Positions 15,576 to 23,708 of a stretch of DNA of 64,000 nucleotides are shown piece by piece. Every line of letters begins with the position of its first letter. Position 1 is the first letter of the stretch. The DNA is taken from contig NZ_JACBZH010000001.1 of the NCBI RefSeq assembly GCF_013407855.1, positions 6,634,001 to 6,698,000 on the forward strand, read 5' to 3'. Source of the DNA: Actinopolymorpha rutila (GTDB taxonomy: Bacteria; Actinomycetota; Actinomycetes; Propionibacteriales; Actinopolymorphaceae). The notes under the pieces are model-generated. The model was not told the origin of the DNA, searched no databases, and saw only the letters and a list, made by a program, of their open reading frames with translations. Position numbers and translations under genes: made by a program.

Positions 15576-16393
15576 CGTGCCTCCTGGTGATGGCGTCCGA
15601 TCGGGACGACCAGCGGCGTGTGCGACACCGGGTCGGTGACGACCCGGCTGTCCAGGCCGAAGATCTTCCGTACGTTGTCCTCGGTGACCACCTCGCCGGG
15701 TGCACCCTCCGCGATCACCCGGCCCTCGCGGAGCGCGACCAGGTTGTGGGCGTATCGCGTTGCGAGGTTCAGGTCGTGCAGCACCATCACGATCGTGGCG
15801 CCCCGACGGTGGTTGAGGTCGGCGAGCAGGTCGAGCATCTCCACCTGGTGGGCGACGTCGAGGTAGGTCGTGGGTTCGTCGAGCAGCAGCAGGTCGGTCT
15901 CCTGGGCGAGCGCCATCGCGATCCAGGCCCGCTGGCGCTGGCCACCGGACAGTTCGTCGACCACCCGTTCGGCGAGACCGACGGTGCCGGTGAGGGTCAT
16001 CGCCTCCACGACCGCACGTTCGTCGGCCGCGGACCGTCGGCCGAAGATGCCCTGGTGAGGATGCCGGCCGCGGGAGACGAGATCCACCACGGTCACGCCC
16101 TCCGGGGTCACCGGCGACTGCGGAAGCAGCCCGAGCGTTCGGGCCACCGCCCTGGTCGGCAGGTGGTGGATGGCGGAACCGTCGAGGAGCACCGATCCTC
16201 CACTCGGCCTGAGCAGCCGGGCCATGCCGCGCAGCAAGGTCGACTTGCCACAGGCGTTCGGGCCGACGACGGCCGTGACCTGATGGTCCGGGATCCGTAC
16301 GGACAGCCGCTCCACGACGGCCCGGTCGCCGTACCCGAGCGTCACGTCCTCCGCGCGCAGGCGTGCCGACACGGCTGCGGTGCTGGTGCTCAT
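15572..16393 (-). CDS. Iron-siderophore ABC transporter ATP-binding protein (FecE type)
   Basis: A 273-residue ATPase. Walker A is GPNACGKSTLL, the signature is LSGGQRQRAWIAMALAQ, Walker B is LLLLDEPTTYLD, and the switch His is in VLHDLNLATRYAHN. These are standard for FecE/FepC ATPases that energise ferric-siderophore uptake. The ATG at 16393 has AAGGAG upstream and overlaps the original stop of the upstream permease gene (ATGA at 16390-16393). Because that permease carries a one-base insertion, its unshifted frame reads straight into this gene in phase. Confidence 0.93.
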   Translation of the reverse strand: MSTSTAAVSARLRAEDVTLGYGDRAVVERLSVRIPDHQVTAVVGPNACGKSTLLRGMARLLRPSGGSVLLDGSAIHHLPTRAVARTLGLLPQSPVTPEGVTVVDLVSRGRHPHQGIFGRRSAADERAVVEAMTLTGTVGLAERVVDELSGGQRQRAWIAMALAQETDLLLLDEPTTYLDVAHQVEMLDLLADLNHRRGATIVMVLHDLNLATRYAHNLVALREGRVIAEGAPGEVVTEDNVRKIFGLDSRVVTDPVSHTPLVVPIGRHHQEAR

Positions 16394-17467
16394 CGCGTTC
16401 TCCTTCCGGTACGGCCGCCGGCCAGCAGCCAGAGCAGGAACGGCGCGCCGAGAGCGCCGGTGACGACGCCGACGGGGAAGTTGATGTCGGCGAGCAGGTA
16501 GTCGGCCACGTGGTCGGCGGCCACGACGATGGCCGCGCCGGTGAGGGCCGCTCCGAGCAGTGTCGTACGCCCGGCATTGAGGCCTCGGGCGAAGGGACCG
16601 GCGAGGAAATGCGACGAACGCCACCGGCCCGGCCGCCGCCACCCCGCACGCGGTCAGCACCACCGCGACCAGGAGCAACAGGTCGGCACGGCTGCCGGGC
16701 ACGCCGAGTCCTGCGGCGGTGTCCTCGCCGAGCTCCAGGGTCCGCATGCCCCGGCCGAGCCAGGCGACCGTCGGCAGCAACCCGACCAGCACCACCGCCA
16801 GCAGGCCGATGGTGGGCCACGCGGCGCTGCTGACACTGCCCGTCAGCCAGCGCAGCACCACCTGGGCGTCGTACTCGTCGGCCCGGGTGAAGACGTACTG
16901 GATCACCGACTGCGGGGCGGCGGCCGTGCACACGCCGACTACCACCAGCCGGTAGCCGCCGCCGGGTCCGGCCACCAGCCGCACGAGGACCGAGACCGCG
17001 ACGGCGCCGGTAACCGCGGCCAGCGAGACGGCCGGGCCGCCGAGCCCCAGGATCACGATCGCGACCACGGCGGCGGCGCTGGCTCCCACGCTGACGCCGA
17101 TGACGTCCGGGCTGGCGAGCGGGTTCCGGAGAACGGTCTGGAAGATCGCGCCACCGGTCCCGAACGCCGTACCCACCAGCACCGCGAGCACCGCCCGCGG
17201 CAGCTTGCTCTCCATCAGGATGTACGTCGCACCGGGGATGTCCGTGCCGGTGAGGATGCGGAAGAAGTCCGGGATCGTGATGGTGAAGTCGCCCAGCAGC
17301 ACCCGGGCGGCGAAGGCGAGCAGCAGCACCGCCGCCAGTCCGCCGACGACCGCGCGGTGCCGGCGCCGTGGGATCCGCCGGGCCCTGCGTACGGTCTCGG
17401 TGGCGGTCTCGGTGGCGATCTCCACCGCGCCGTCGACCACCGCCGCTTCGGTGTCGAGGCGGGCCAT
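16390..17467 (-). pseudogene. FecCD-type iron-siderophore permease with single-base frameshift
   Basis: The gene starts at ATG 17467 (MARLDTEAAVVDGAVE) and reads as a normal FecCD permease for ~286 residues (PRAVLAVLVGTAFGTGGAIFQ, RNPLASPDVIGVSVGAS, then AAGPVAFVAF). At 16607-16610 the coding strand reads GCATTTCCTCGCC where GCATTCCTCGCC is expected. Removing one base restores FLAGPFARGLNAG to the end GGRTGRRTR and a TGA at 16390-16392 overlapping the ATPase start, giving a normal 358 residues. As it stands, the frame misses that stop and runs in phase through the ATPase gene, predicting a 631-residue fusion. It is a sequencing error, a recent mutation or, less likely, programmed +1 shifting. 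Confidence 0.85.
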
Positions 17468-18507
17468 CACAGCCCTCCCATACGTCCGCGGCGGAGCAGT
17501 ACGAGGAAGGCGGGCACACCGACGACGGCCGTCATGATCCCGACCTGCACCTCGGTCGGTGGGAGTACGACCCGGCCGACGGTGTCCGCGAGACCGACCA
17601 GAAGCGCGCCGCCGACGGCGCTGAGCGGAACGACTCGCGCGTGCCGGGGCCCGGTCACCGCTCGGACCGCGTGCGGCACGATCAGGCCCACGAAGGCGAT
17701 CGGCCCGGCCAGCGCGGTGGCGGTGCCGGCGAGCAGCACGATGGCAAGCCCGAGAACGAGTTTGTCGAGCCAGACGCGGCGGCCGAGTCCCCGGGCCAGG
17801 TCGCTGCCGAGGACCAGCGTGTCCAGCATTCGGATGCCGGCGAACGCGAGCACCAGGCCGGCCACGAGGAACGGCAGCCCGGCGGCCAGCACGTCGAACC
17901 CCCGTCCGCCCACGGTGCCCACCTGCCACAACCGGAAGGACTCCATCGTCTTCCGATCGACGAGCAGCACGCCGGAGGTCCAACTGCTCACCGCTGCGGT
18001 CACCGCCGCGCCCGCGACGGCGAGCTTCAGCGGGCCGGCACCGTCGCGACCAAGGGACGCGATCACGTGCACCACGACGGCGGCGACCGCCGCGCCGCCG
18101 AACGCGAACCAGAGGTACTGGTGCAACTGCGAGACCCCGAGGTAGGAGATCGCGAGCACCATGGCGAAGCTCGCCCCGGCGTTGACGCCGAGGATCCCCG
18201 GGTCGGCCAGCGGGTTGCGGGTCAGCCCCTGCATGCAGGCCCCGGCCACGCCGAGTGCGGCTCCCACCGCGAACGCCAGCACAGTGCGTTCCAGCCTGGC
18301 CTGGTAGACCGCGTGCAGCGGGTTGCCGGGGTCGAACAGCGCCGCCCACGACAGCCCGCTCGACCCCACCAGAACGGACGCGGCGAACACCCCGGCCACC
18401 GCCACCGGCATGACGGCAGCGGCCAGGGCGACCCGTCCCGGCGCCCGCGGGTGGGCCTGGCTCGGCGCCTGTCGGGGCGCCTGACTCGGGATCTGCGCCA
18501 GCGTCAC
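17467..18507 (-). CDS. Iron-siderophore ABC transporter permease (FecCD family)
   Basis: A 346-residue protein with 9-10 membrane helices and all FecCD landmarks: RLERTVLAFAVGAALGVAGACMQGLTRNPLADPGILGVNAGAS-type N-terminal half, ARGLGRRVWLDKL in the middle, and GPIAFVGLIVPHAVRAVTGPRHARVVPLSA near the end. It forms the membrane channel as a heterodimer with the neighbouring permease. The GTG start overlaps the TGA of the binding-protein gene (GTGA at 18504-18507). Its own stop shares one base with the start of the frameshifted permease (TGATG). Confidence 0.93.
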   Translation of the reverse strand: MTLAQIPSQAPRQAPSQAHPRAPGRVALAAAVMPVAVAGVFAASVLVGSSGLSWAALFDPGNPLHAVYQARLERTVLAFAVGAALGVAGACMQGLTRNPLADPGILGVNAGASFAMVLAISYLGVSQLHQYLWFAFGGAAVAAVVVHVIASLGRDGAGPLKLAVAGAAVTAAVSSWTSGVLLVDRKTMESFRLWQVGTVGGRGFDVLAAGLPFLVAGLVLAFAGIRMLDTLVLGSDLARGLGRRVWLDKLVLGLAIVLLAGTATALAGPIAFVGLIVPHAVRAVTGPRHARVVPLSAVGGALLVGLADTVGRVVLPPTEVQVGIMTAVVGVPAFLVLLRRGRMGGL

Positions 18508-19538
18508 GAGCGGTCGACCGCCTGCGCTACGTGCGGCACGAAGTGCTCGATGACGTACGGGATCGACAGCGGAGTCGGGTTGGTCACCGCCAGGCTGACG
18601 TGCTTGTCGGCCTCGGCGTAGGCGTGCCCGTCGGCGATCGCCGGGATCCTGCCGATCAGCTTGTGGTCGGTGAACGTCTTGTGGTCACCGGGGTTCTCCG
18701 ACCAGGTGAGCAGGACGTCGGAGGTGAGCTCCGGTGCTCGCTCCGCCGACACCGTTCCGTAGAACTGGCCCGGCTTGATCGCCCTGGCCACCGCCGGCGC
18801 GTCCACCAGGCCGAGGTCGTGCATGAACGACACCCGGGGGTCCTGCGGGGCGTAGATCCCGACCGAGGACAGGTCGGTGGTGGTGAGGTAGGCGAAGATC
18901 AGCGACCTGCCCTCGAGCTGGGGGTACTTCGCCCGCGCGGCCCTGATGCGCTGCTCGGTCTTCGCGGTCACCTGCTCGGCGGCCTCGCTTCGCCCGAGCG
19001 CCCTGCCGACCAACTCGAGGGACGTACGCCAAGGCGTGATCCAGGCGGCCTCGGGATAGGCGACCACCGGGGCGATCTTGCTCAGCTTGTCGTACTGCGC
19101 CTTCGTCAGGCCGGAGTTGGTGGCCAGGATGACGTCCGGGCGCAGCTTGGCGATCTCCTCCGCGGGCGGGCCGTCGGAGTCGTCGTACCTCACCGGGGCC
19201 TTCATGCCGGTGCTCTTCAGCCTGGCGTCGAACCAGTCCGACGAACCGGCCTTGTTGCCGCCCCAGGTCAGCTTGGTCGCCCCTACCGGATCCACCCCGA
19301 GCGCGAGCGCGTTGTCCTGGTCGCTCCACCCGAGGGTGGCGACCCGCTTCGGCTCCTTCTCGATGGTGGTCTCGCCGAAGGCGTGCCTGATCGTCACCGG
19401 GAATGCCTTGGCCCCGGCCTTGGTGTCGGTGTCCGCGGCCCGGGTCTGCCCGTCGCCGGACGTCGAACCGGTCGAGCAACCGGTCAGCGCCAGTGCGGTG
19501 GCGGCAGCGATGCCGGCCAGGAGTCGACGTCTCGACAT
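18504..19538 (-). CDS. Iron-siderophore substrate-binding lipoprotein
   Basis: A 344-residue protein with a lipoprotein signal (MSRRRLLAGIAAATALALTGC, lipobox LTGC, lipid on the Cys at position 21). The mature part is a FepB/FecB-type helical-backbone binding protein: RVATLGWSDQDNALALGVDPVGAT, KLRPDVILATNSGLTKAQYDKLSKIAPVVAYPEA and LTWSENPGDHKTF. It captures ferric siderophore outside the membrane and hands it to the two FecCD permeases. It is the first gene of the operon; the iron box at 19573-19591 lies 35 bases upstream of its start. Confidence 0.93.
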   Translation of the reverse strand: MSRRRLLAGIAAATALALTGCSTGSTSGDGQTRAADTDTKAGAKAFPVTIRHAFGETTIEKEPKRVATLGWSDQDNALALGVDPVGATKLTWGGNKAGSSDWFDARLKSTGMKAPVRYDDSDGPPAEEIAKLRPDVILATNSGLTKAQYDKLSKIAPVVAYPEAAWITPWRTSLELVGRALGRSEAAEQVTAKTEQRIRAARAKYPQLEGRSLIFAYLTTTDLSSVGIYAPQDPRVSFMHDLGLVDAPAVARAIKPGQFYGTVSAERAPELTSDVLLTWSENPGDHKTFTDHKLIGRIPAIADGHAYAEADKHVSLAVTNPTPLSIPYVIEHFVPHVAQAVDRS

Positions 19539-19572
19539 GTCGTGATCCAGTCTCGTGTGGGACGAACGTGAC

Positions 19573-19591
19573 TTAGGTTAGCCTAAGCTAC
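19573..19591. promoter_or_regulatory. IdeR/DtxR iron box of the siderophore operon
   Basis: TTAGGTTAGCCTAAGCTAC matches the DtxR/IdeR consensus TTAGGTTAGSCTAACCTAA at 16 of 19 positions, with a clear 2-fold axis over TTAGCCTAA. It lies 35 to 53 bases before the binding-protein start. Iron-loaded IdeR or DmdR would shut the five-gene operon off. Confidence 0.88.
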
Positions 19592-19768
19592 CTTCATCGC
19601 GGAGTTTGACCCTCGACCGGACAGTTGTTCGCCAAGCCGGTGCGAACACCACGACACCGGACGACGTGACACGCACGTGCCTTGGCGGTGGGGGTCGAAG
19701 TCCCCCGGTCCGTGCGCCGATCGGATGCGAGCGTGGTCACCAGAACCGCCACAGTCCGGGGAGGAACC

Positions 19769-20617
19769 ATGGGCATGATCACCACCACCGACGGCACGCG
19801 GATCTACTACAAGGACTGGGGATCCGGACCCGCCATGGTCTTCAGCCACGGCTGGCCGCTGACCGCCGACGCGTGGGACGACCAGCTGATGTTCATGGCC
19901 TCACACGGCTACCGCGCGATCGCCCACGACCGGCGCGGCCACGGCCGTTCGTCCCAGCCGTGGAACGGCAACGACATGGACGCCTACGCCGACGACCTCG
20001 CCCAGCTCATGGAAGCACTCGACATCAACGACGCGGTCCTGGTCGGCCACTCGACCGGCGGCGGCGAGGTGGCTCGCTACATCGGCCGCCACGGCTCCGG
20101 TCGCGTGGCCAAGGCCGTGCTCGTCAGCGCTGTGCCGCCGTTGATGCTCAAGACGCCGGACAACCCGAAGGGCCTGCCCATGGAGGTGTTCGACGAGATC
20201 CGAGCGGGCGTTGCCGGGGATCGTTCGCAGTACTGGCAGGACCTCAGCGCGCCCTTCTACGGCGCCAACCGTCACAGGTCCAGGGTGTCGCAGGGAGTAC
20301 GGGACGCGTTCTGGCTGATGGGCATGACGGTCGGACTCAAGGCGGCCTACGACTGCGTGAGGGCATTCTCCGAAACGGACTTCACCGACGACCTGCGCCG
20401 TATGGACGTGCCCACCCTGATCATCCAGGGCGACGACGACCAGATCGTCCCCATCGACGCGTCCGGCCGCCACTCGGCCGAGATCCTCGCGGACGCGACG
20501 CTCAAGGTCTACCGGGGCGCCCCGCACGGGCTTACGGCCACGCACAGGGACGAGCTCAACGCCGACATCCTGGAGTTCGCGGGCGTGCCGGTCCCGACCC
20601 AGCGCGGGAGGCGGTAG
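19769..20617 (+). CDS. Alpha/beta hydrolase, non-haem chloroperoxidase-like
   Basis: A 282-residue alpha/beta hydrolase close to cofactor-free haloperoxidases/arylesterases. The opening TTTDGTRIYYKDWGSGPAMVFSHGWPL holds the HGWP oxyanion motif. The nucleophile is the Ser in GHSTGGGEV. The acid is in IIQGDDDQIVP and the His is in GAPHGLTATH. All catalytic residues are present. The ATG at 19769 has GGGGAGGAA upstream; the frame stays open 29 codons further but without a better start. It is divergent from the iron operon and convergent with the reductase-like gene. Natural substrate unknown. Confidence 0.9.
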   Translation: MGMITTTDGTRIYYKDWGSGPAMVFSHGWPLTADAWDDQLMFMASHGYRAIAHDRRGHGRSSQPWNGNDMDAYADDLAQLMEALDINDAVLVGHSTGGGEVARYIGRHGSGRVAKAVLVSAVPPLMLKTPDNPKGLPMEVFDEIRAGVAGDRSQYWQDLSAPFYGANRHRSRVSQGVRDAFWLMGMTVGLKAAYDCVRAFSETDFTDDLRRMDVPTLIIQGDDDQIVPIDASGRHSAEILADATLKVYRGAPHGLTATHRDELNADILEFAGVPVPTQRGRR

Positions 20618-20644
20618 CCGGCGGGTCTCGGTGTCAGCCGGCGG

Positions 20645-21199
20645 TCAACCGAGCACGTAGTGAAGGTGTACGACTCCGCTACCGAAGCGATGCTCGTCCA
20701 GCAACCGGAGCGGGACGCCAACCCCGTCGGGCAAGGCACGCCTGCCACCACCGACGATCACCGGGTTGAGGAACAGGTGGCATTCGTCGACCAGCCCTGC
20801 CGCGATCGCCTGGCCGGCAATCTCCGCCCCACCGATCGAGATGTCCCGGGCCCCGGACTCCTTGAGCCGCTTGACCACTGTGGGATCGAAGTCGCGCTCG
20901 ATCCGGGTCCGGGCGCTCGACACGGCCTCGAGCGTACGTGAGTACACGATCTTGTCGGCGGCCCGCCAGAGCCCGGTGTAATCCTGCGCAACCGCCGGTT
21001 GACGGCTGGCGTCCACGGTCTCCCAGTACGTCATCGTCTCGTACATCTTGCGTCCGTAGAGATAGGTGCCGATCGGCCGCTCGAGTTCGTTGACGAACGC
21101 GTGCACCTCCTCGTCCGGCGCCGCCCACTCGAAACCGCCGCCGGCGTCCTCGACGTAACCGTCCAGCGACGCCAGCGCGGAGTAGATCAGCCTGGCCAT
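20645..21199 (-). CDS. Dihydrofolate reductase-like (RibD C-terminal fold) protein
   Basis: A 184-residue protein with MARLIYSALASLDGYVEDAGG at the start, then YLYGRKMYETMTYWE, IVYSRTLEAVSSARTRIE, SIGGAEIAGQAIAAGLVDECHLFLNPV and PLRLLDEHRF. This is the most canonical of the three DHFR-like proteins in the window. ATG at 21199 with AGGAGAA upstream. It stands alone, convergent with the hydrolase gene. NADPH-dependent reduction of an unknown substrate is inferred from the family. Confidence 0.88.
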   Translation of the reverse strand: MARLIYSALASLDGYVEDAGGGFEWAAPDEEVHAFVNELERPIGTYLYGRKMYETMTYWETVDASRQPAVAQDYTGLWRAADKIVYSRTLEAVSSARTRIERDFDPTVVKRLKESGARDISIGGAEIAGQAIAAGLVDECHLFLNPVIVGGGRRALPDGVGVPLRLLDEHRFGSGVVHLHYVLG

Positions 21200-21328
21200 G
21201 TCAGTTTCTCCTTGTCAGCGCAGAGAAGCCCGGCACCTTTCATACCCCACGGTCCCGACACAGCCCTGCCCTGGCGAGGGTGCGTTGCGAAGAGGGCGTC
21301 GGAGGAGGTCACGGCCGCGCGAGCCCGC

Positions 21329-21724
21329 TCACGCCCCCGAGCGGAAGCCCCGCATCAGCGCCGCGAGTTCGCGTAGCTCCGCCAGGTGGACCCTGGTGAG
21401 CTGGGCGAGGGTGCGCTCACCCTCCTCGGTGAGCCGCAGGTGTACGCGGCGGTGGTCGTCGGGGTCACGTTCGCGCTCCACCATCCCGTGGACGGCGAGC
21501 CGGTCGACGAGCTCACCCGCGCTGTGCGCCTTGACGAGCAGGGCGTCCGCGATCTCGCCGATCGTCGGCCCGCCCGGCGTCGTCGATCCGCGGACCGCCA
21601 GCAGCAGCTGGTGCTGGGCGTGCGTCAGACCGTGATCGGCGGCGGCTTCGCGGCTCCATCGGTCGAAGCGGCGGAGTTGGTTACGGAATGCCAGCAGCTG
21701 TCGGTACTGCGTGTCGGTGGGCAC
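21329..21724 (-). CDS. MarR family transcriptional regulator
   Basis: A 131-residue winged-helix protein. DRWSREAAADHGLTHAQHQLLLAV is helix 1-2, PTIGEIADALLVKAHSAGELVDRLAVHGMVERERDPDDHRRV is the recognition helix and wing (the D-x-R motif is DPDDHR), and LTEEGERTLAQL follows. I chose the GTG at 21724 (MPTDTQYRQLL); the frame continues upstream but would overlap the ClC gene. It is divergent from the chloride channel across about 43 bases that hold two palindromes, so it probably controls both genes. Confidence 0.9.
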   Translation of the reverse strand: MPTDTQYRQLLAFRNQLRRFDRWSREAAADHGLTHAQHQLLLAVRGSTTPGGPTIGEIADALLVKAHSAGELVDRLAVHGMVERERDPDDHRRVHLRLTEEGERTLAQLTRVHLAELRELAALMRGFRSGA

Positions 21725-21742
21725 CCGGCCAAGTCTATTACC

Positions 21743-21759
21743 TCGTACTACGATATATC
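21743..21759. promoter_or_regulatory. Operator-like palindromes between MarR and ClC genes
   Basis: TCGTA-C-TACGA (21743-21753) is an 11-base palindrome. It merges with GATATATC (21752-21759), a perfect 8-base palindrome. TACGAT (21749-21754) has the TAnnnT form of a -10 box and lies 13 bases before the ClC GTG, suggesting a very short or no leader. This would let MarR block transcription both ways. Confidence 0.5.
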
Positions 21760-21767
21760 TTGAGTCC

Positions 21768-23651
21768 GTGAGCACCTCGTCATCTCCGGTCCGCGACGTC
21801 CGCCACCTGGGCGACTTCACCGCCACGGCGCGGATGCTGACCATCACCGGAATCGCTTTGCCCGTTGGGCTCCTGTCGGCCGGCCTGGCCTGGGCACTGC
21901 TCCGGCTGATCGGACTGATCACCAACGCCGTCTTCTACCAGCGCCTGGCGACGTCGCTGGTCGCGCCCGGCAGCGGATCACACCCCGCCTGGCTCCTGCT
22001 GCTCGCCCCGGTGGCCGGCGGTCTCGTGATCGGGCTGATGGCGCGGTACGGCTCGGAGAAGATCCGCGGTCACGGCATGCCCGAGGCCATCGAGGCGATC
22101 CTGATGGGCGGGAGCAAGGTCCAACCGCGGGTCGCGGTGCTCAAACCGGTCTCCGCCGCGGTGGCGATCGGTACCGGCGGGCCGTTCGGTGCCGAGGGGC
22201 CGATCATCATGACCGGTGGGGCGGCCGGGTCGATCGTCGCGCAGTTCCTCCACCTGACCGCGGACGAGCGGAAGACGCTGCTGGTCGCCGGTGCGGCCGG
22301 TGGCATGGCGGCGACGTTCAACGCGCCACTCGCCTCCATCCTGCTCGCCGCCGAACTCCTGCTCTTCGAGTTCCGTCCACGCAGCCTCGTACCCGTCACC
22401 GCCTCGGTCGCCGTGGCGACGGTGGCCCGGGGAGCTCTGCTCGGGCACGGCGCGATCTTCCTCAACACCGCACCGCTGCACCTGGTCTGGTCCACGTACC
22501 CGCTCTGCGTGGTCTCCGGGGTCGTGTCCGCACTGCTCGCCGTGGCCGCGACTCTCCTCGTGTACGCATCGGAGGACGCGTTCCGCCGGCTGCCGATCCA
22601 CTGGATGTGGTGGCCCGCCATCGGCGGACTGGTGGTCGGCATCGGCGGACTGATCCAGCCCCGAGCTCTCGGTGTGGGGTACGACGTCATCGACGCCGAG
22701 CTCACCGGCCGGATCGCCCTCGGCGCGGTCGTCGGGATCCTCGTCGTCAAGACCCTGATCTGGTCGCTGTCCCTCGGCTCGGGCACCTCCGGCGGCGTAC
22801 TGGCGCCCATGTTCATGATCGGAGGCGCGCTCGGCGCCCTGGAAGCCCACGTGTTCCCCAGCGTGGGCCTCGGGTTCTGGGCGCTCATCGCCCTCGCCGG
22901 AGTACTCGGTGGCGTCATGCGCTCGCCGCTGACCGGTGTCGTGTTCGCCCTCGAGCTCACCCACCGGTTCGACGCGCTCCTCCCCCTCGTCGTGGCCGCC
23001 ACCTCCGCGTACGCCGTCTCGGTGCTGCTGCTGAAGCGCTCGGTGCTCACCGAGAAGATCGCCCGCCGCGGTTACCACCTCAGCCGCGAGTACGACGTCG
23101 ACCCGCTCGAGATCATGTTCGTCAGCGAGGTCATGACCACCCGGCTCGTGGAGTTCGACCACGATCTCGACGCCGCCACGGCGTACCAGGCGCTGACCAA
23201 CCCCGGCGACGACTACGCCGCCTGGCGGCAGCAGCTCTATCCGGTGGTCGGGCCCGGCGAGACGGTGGGCGTGGTCACCCGCGGCGCGCTCTACCACGCC
23301 CACAGCACCTCTCCGTCGGCACCGGTGGGATCACTGGTCGTCCGCTCGCCGGTCACCACCGGCGCCGACCAGACCCTCCGACACGCGGCCGAGCTGATGG
23401 CGGCGCACAACGTCACGACTCTACCCGTGCGGGAGACCAGGGATGCCGGCGAGGTCACCGGCACGGCCACCGACACGGGCACCGACGCGATCACCGGCAT
23501 CGTGACGCTGCCGCAGTTGCTCGGCGGGCGGGCGCGCGACCAGCAGGAAGCCCGGGAACGCGAACGTGTCCTGCAGGTCCGGCTCATCGGCCGTACGCCG
23601 GCCGGACGCGCAGCCGGACGCGCAGCCGGACGCGCAGCCGCACGTCCGTGA
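21768..23651 (+). CDS. ClC family chloride channel/antiporter with CBS domains
   Basis: A 627-residue protein. The membrane part (residues ~15-440) has the ClC selectivity motifs GPFGAEGPIIM, with gating Glu at residue ~143, and LGSGTSGGVLAPMFMIGG. A cytosolic region with paired CBS motifs follows (VMTTRLVEFDHDLDAATAYQAL; SPVTTGADQTLRHAAELMAAHNVTTLPVRE). The gating Glu suggests a gated channel or Cl/H exchanger. I place the start at GTG 21768, after the MarR operators. A 12-bp repeat at the 3' end encodes an Arg-Ala-Ala-Gly tail. It ends just before a strong bidirectional terminator. Confidence 0.92.
   Translation: MSTSSSPVRDVRHLGDFTATARMLTITGIALPVGLLSAGLAWALLRLIGLITNAVFYQRLATSLVAPGSGSHPAWLLLLAPVAGGLVIGLMARYGSEKIRGHGMPEAIEAILMGGSKVQPRVAVLKPVSAAVAIGTGGPFGAEGPIIMTGGAAGSIVAQFLHLTADERKTLLVAGAAGGMAATFNAPLASILLAAELLLFEFRPRSLVPVTASVAVATVARGALLGHGAIFLNTAPLHLVWSTYPLCVVSGVVSALLAVAATLLVYASEDAFRRLPIHWMWWPAIGGLVVGIGGLIQPRALGVGYDVIDAELTGRIALGAVVGILVVKTLIWSLSLGSGTSGGVLAPMFMIGGALGALEAHVFPSVGLGFWALIALAGVLGGVMRSPLTGVVFALELTHRFDALLPLVVAATSAYAVSVLLLKRSVLTEKIARRGYHLSREYDVDPLEIMFVSEVMTTRLVEFDHDLDAATAYQALTNPGDDYAAWRQQLYPVVGPGETVGVVTRGALYHAHSTSPSAPVGSLVVRSPVTTGADQTLRHAAELMAAHNVTTLPVRETRDAGEVTGTATDTGTDAITGIVTLPQLLGGRARDQQEARERERVLQVRLIGRTPAGRAAGRAAGRAAARP
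23601..23636 (+). repeat. Three tandem 12-bp repeats at the 3' end of the ClC gene
   Basis: GCCGGACGCGCA occurs three times head to tail (23601-23612, 23613-23624, 23625-23636), followed by a decayed copy. It encodes a repeated Ala-Gly-Arg-Ala tail. In-frame slippage here would change only the tail length. Confidence 0.85.
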
Positions 23652-23653
23652 GT

Positions 23654-23708
23654 GCGACCGGCTCCTGCGGGCCCCGCGGATCCGGGGACCCCGCAGGAGC
23701 CGGATCGC
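23654..23708. terminator. Strong bidirectional terminator between ClC and FG-GAP genes
   Basis: CCGGCTCCTGCGGG (23658-23671) pairs perfectly with CCCGCAGGAGCCGG (23690-23703). The stem extends outwards with GCGA/TCGC around a bulge, and inwards with CCCCG/CGGGG. It fills nearly the whole space between the two convergent stop codons (23651 and 23709), so it should end transcription from both sides. Confidence 0.9.

Noticed and set aside
14601..17519. Single 972-codon open frame across the iron operon
   Set aside because: Only its last part is a real protein (siderophore-interacting protein, 14601-15575); the rest is an out-of-phase reading of the ATPase and permease genes.
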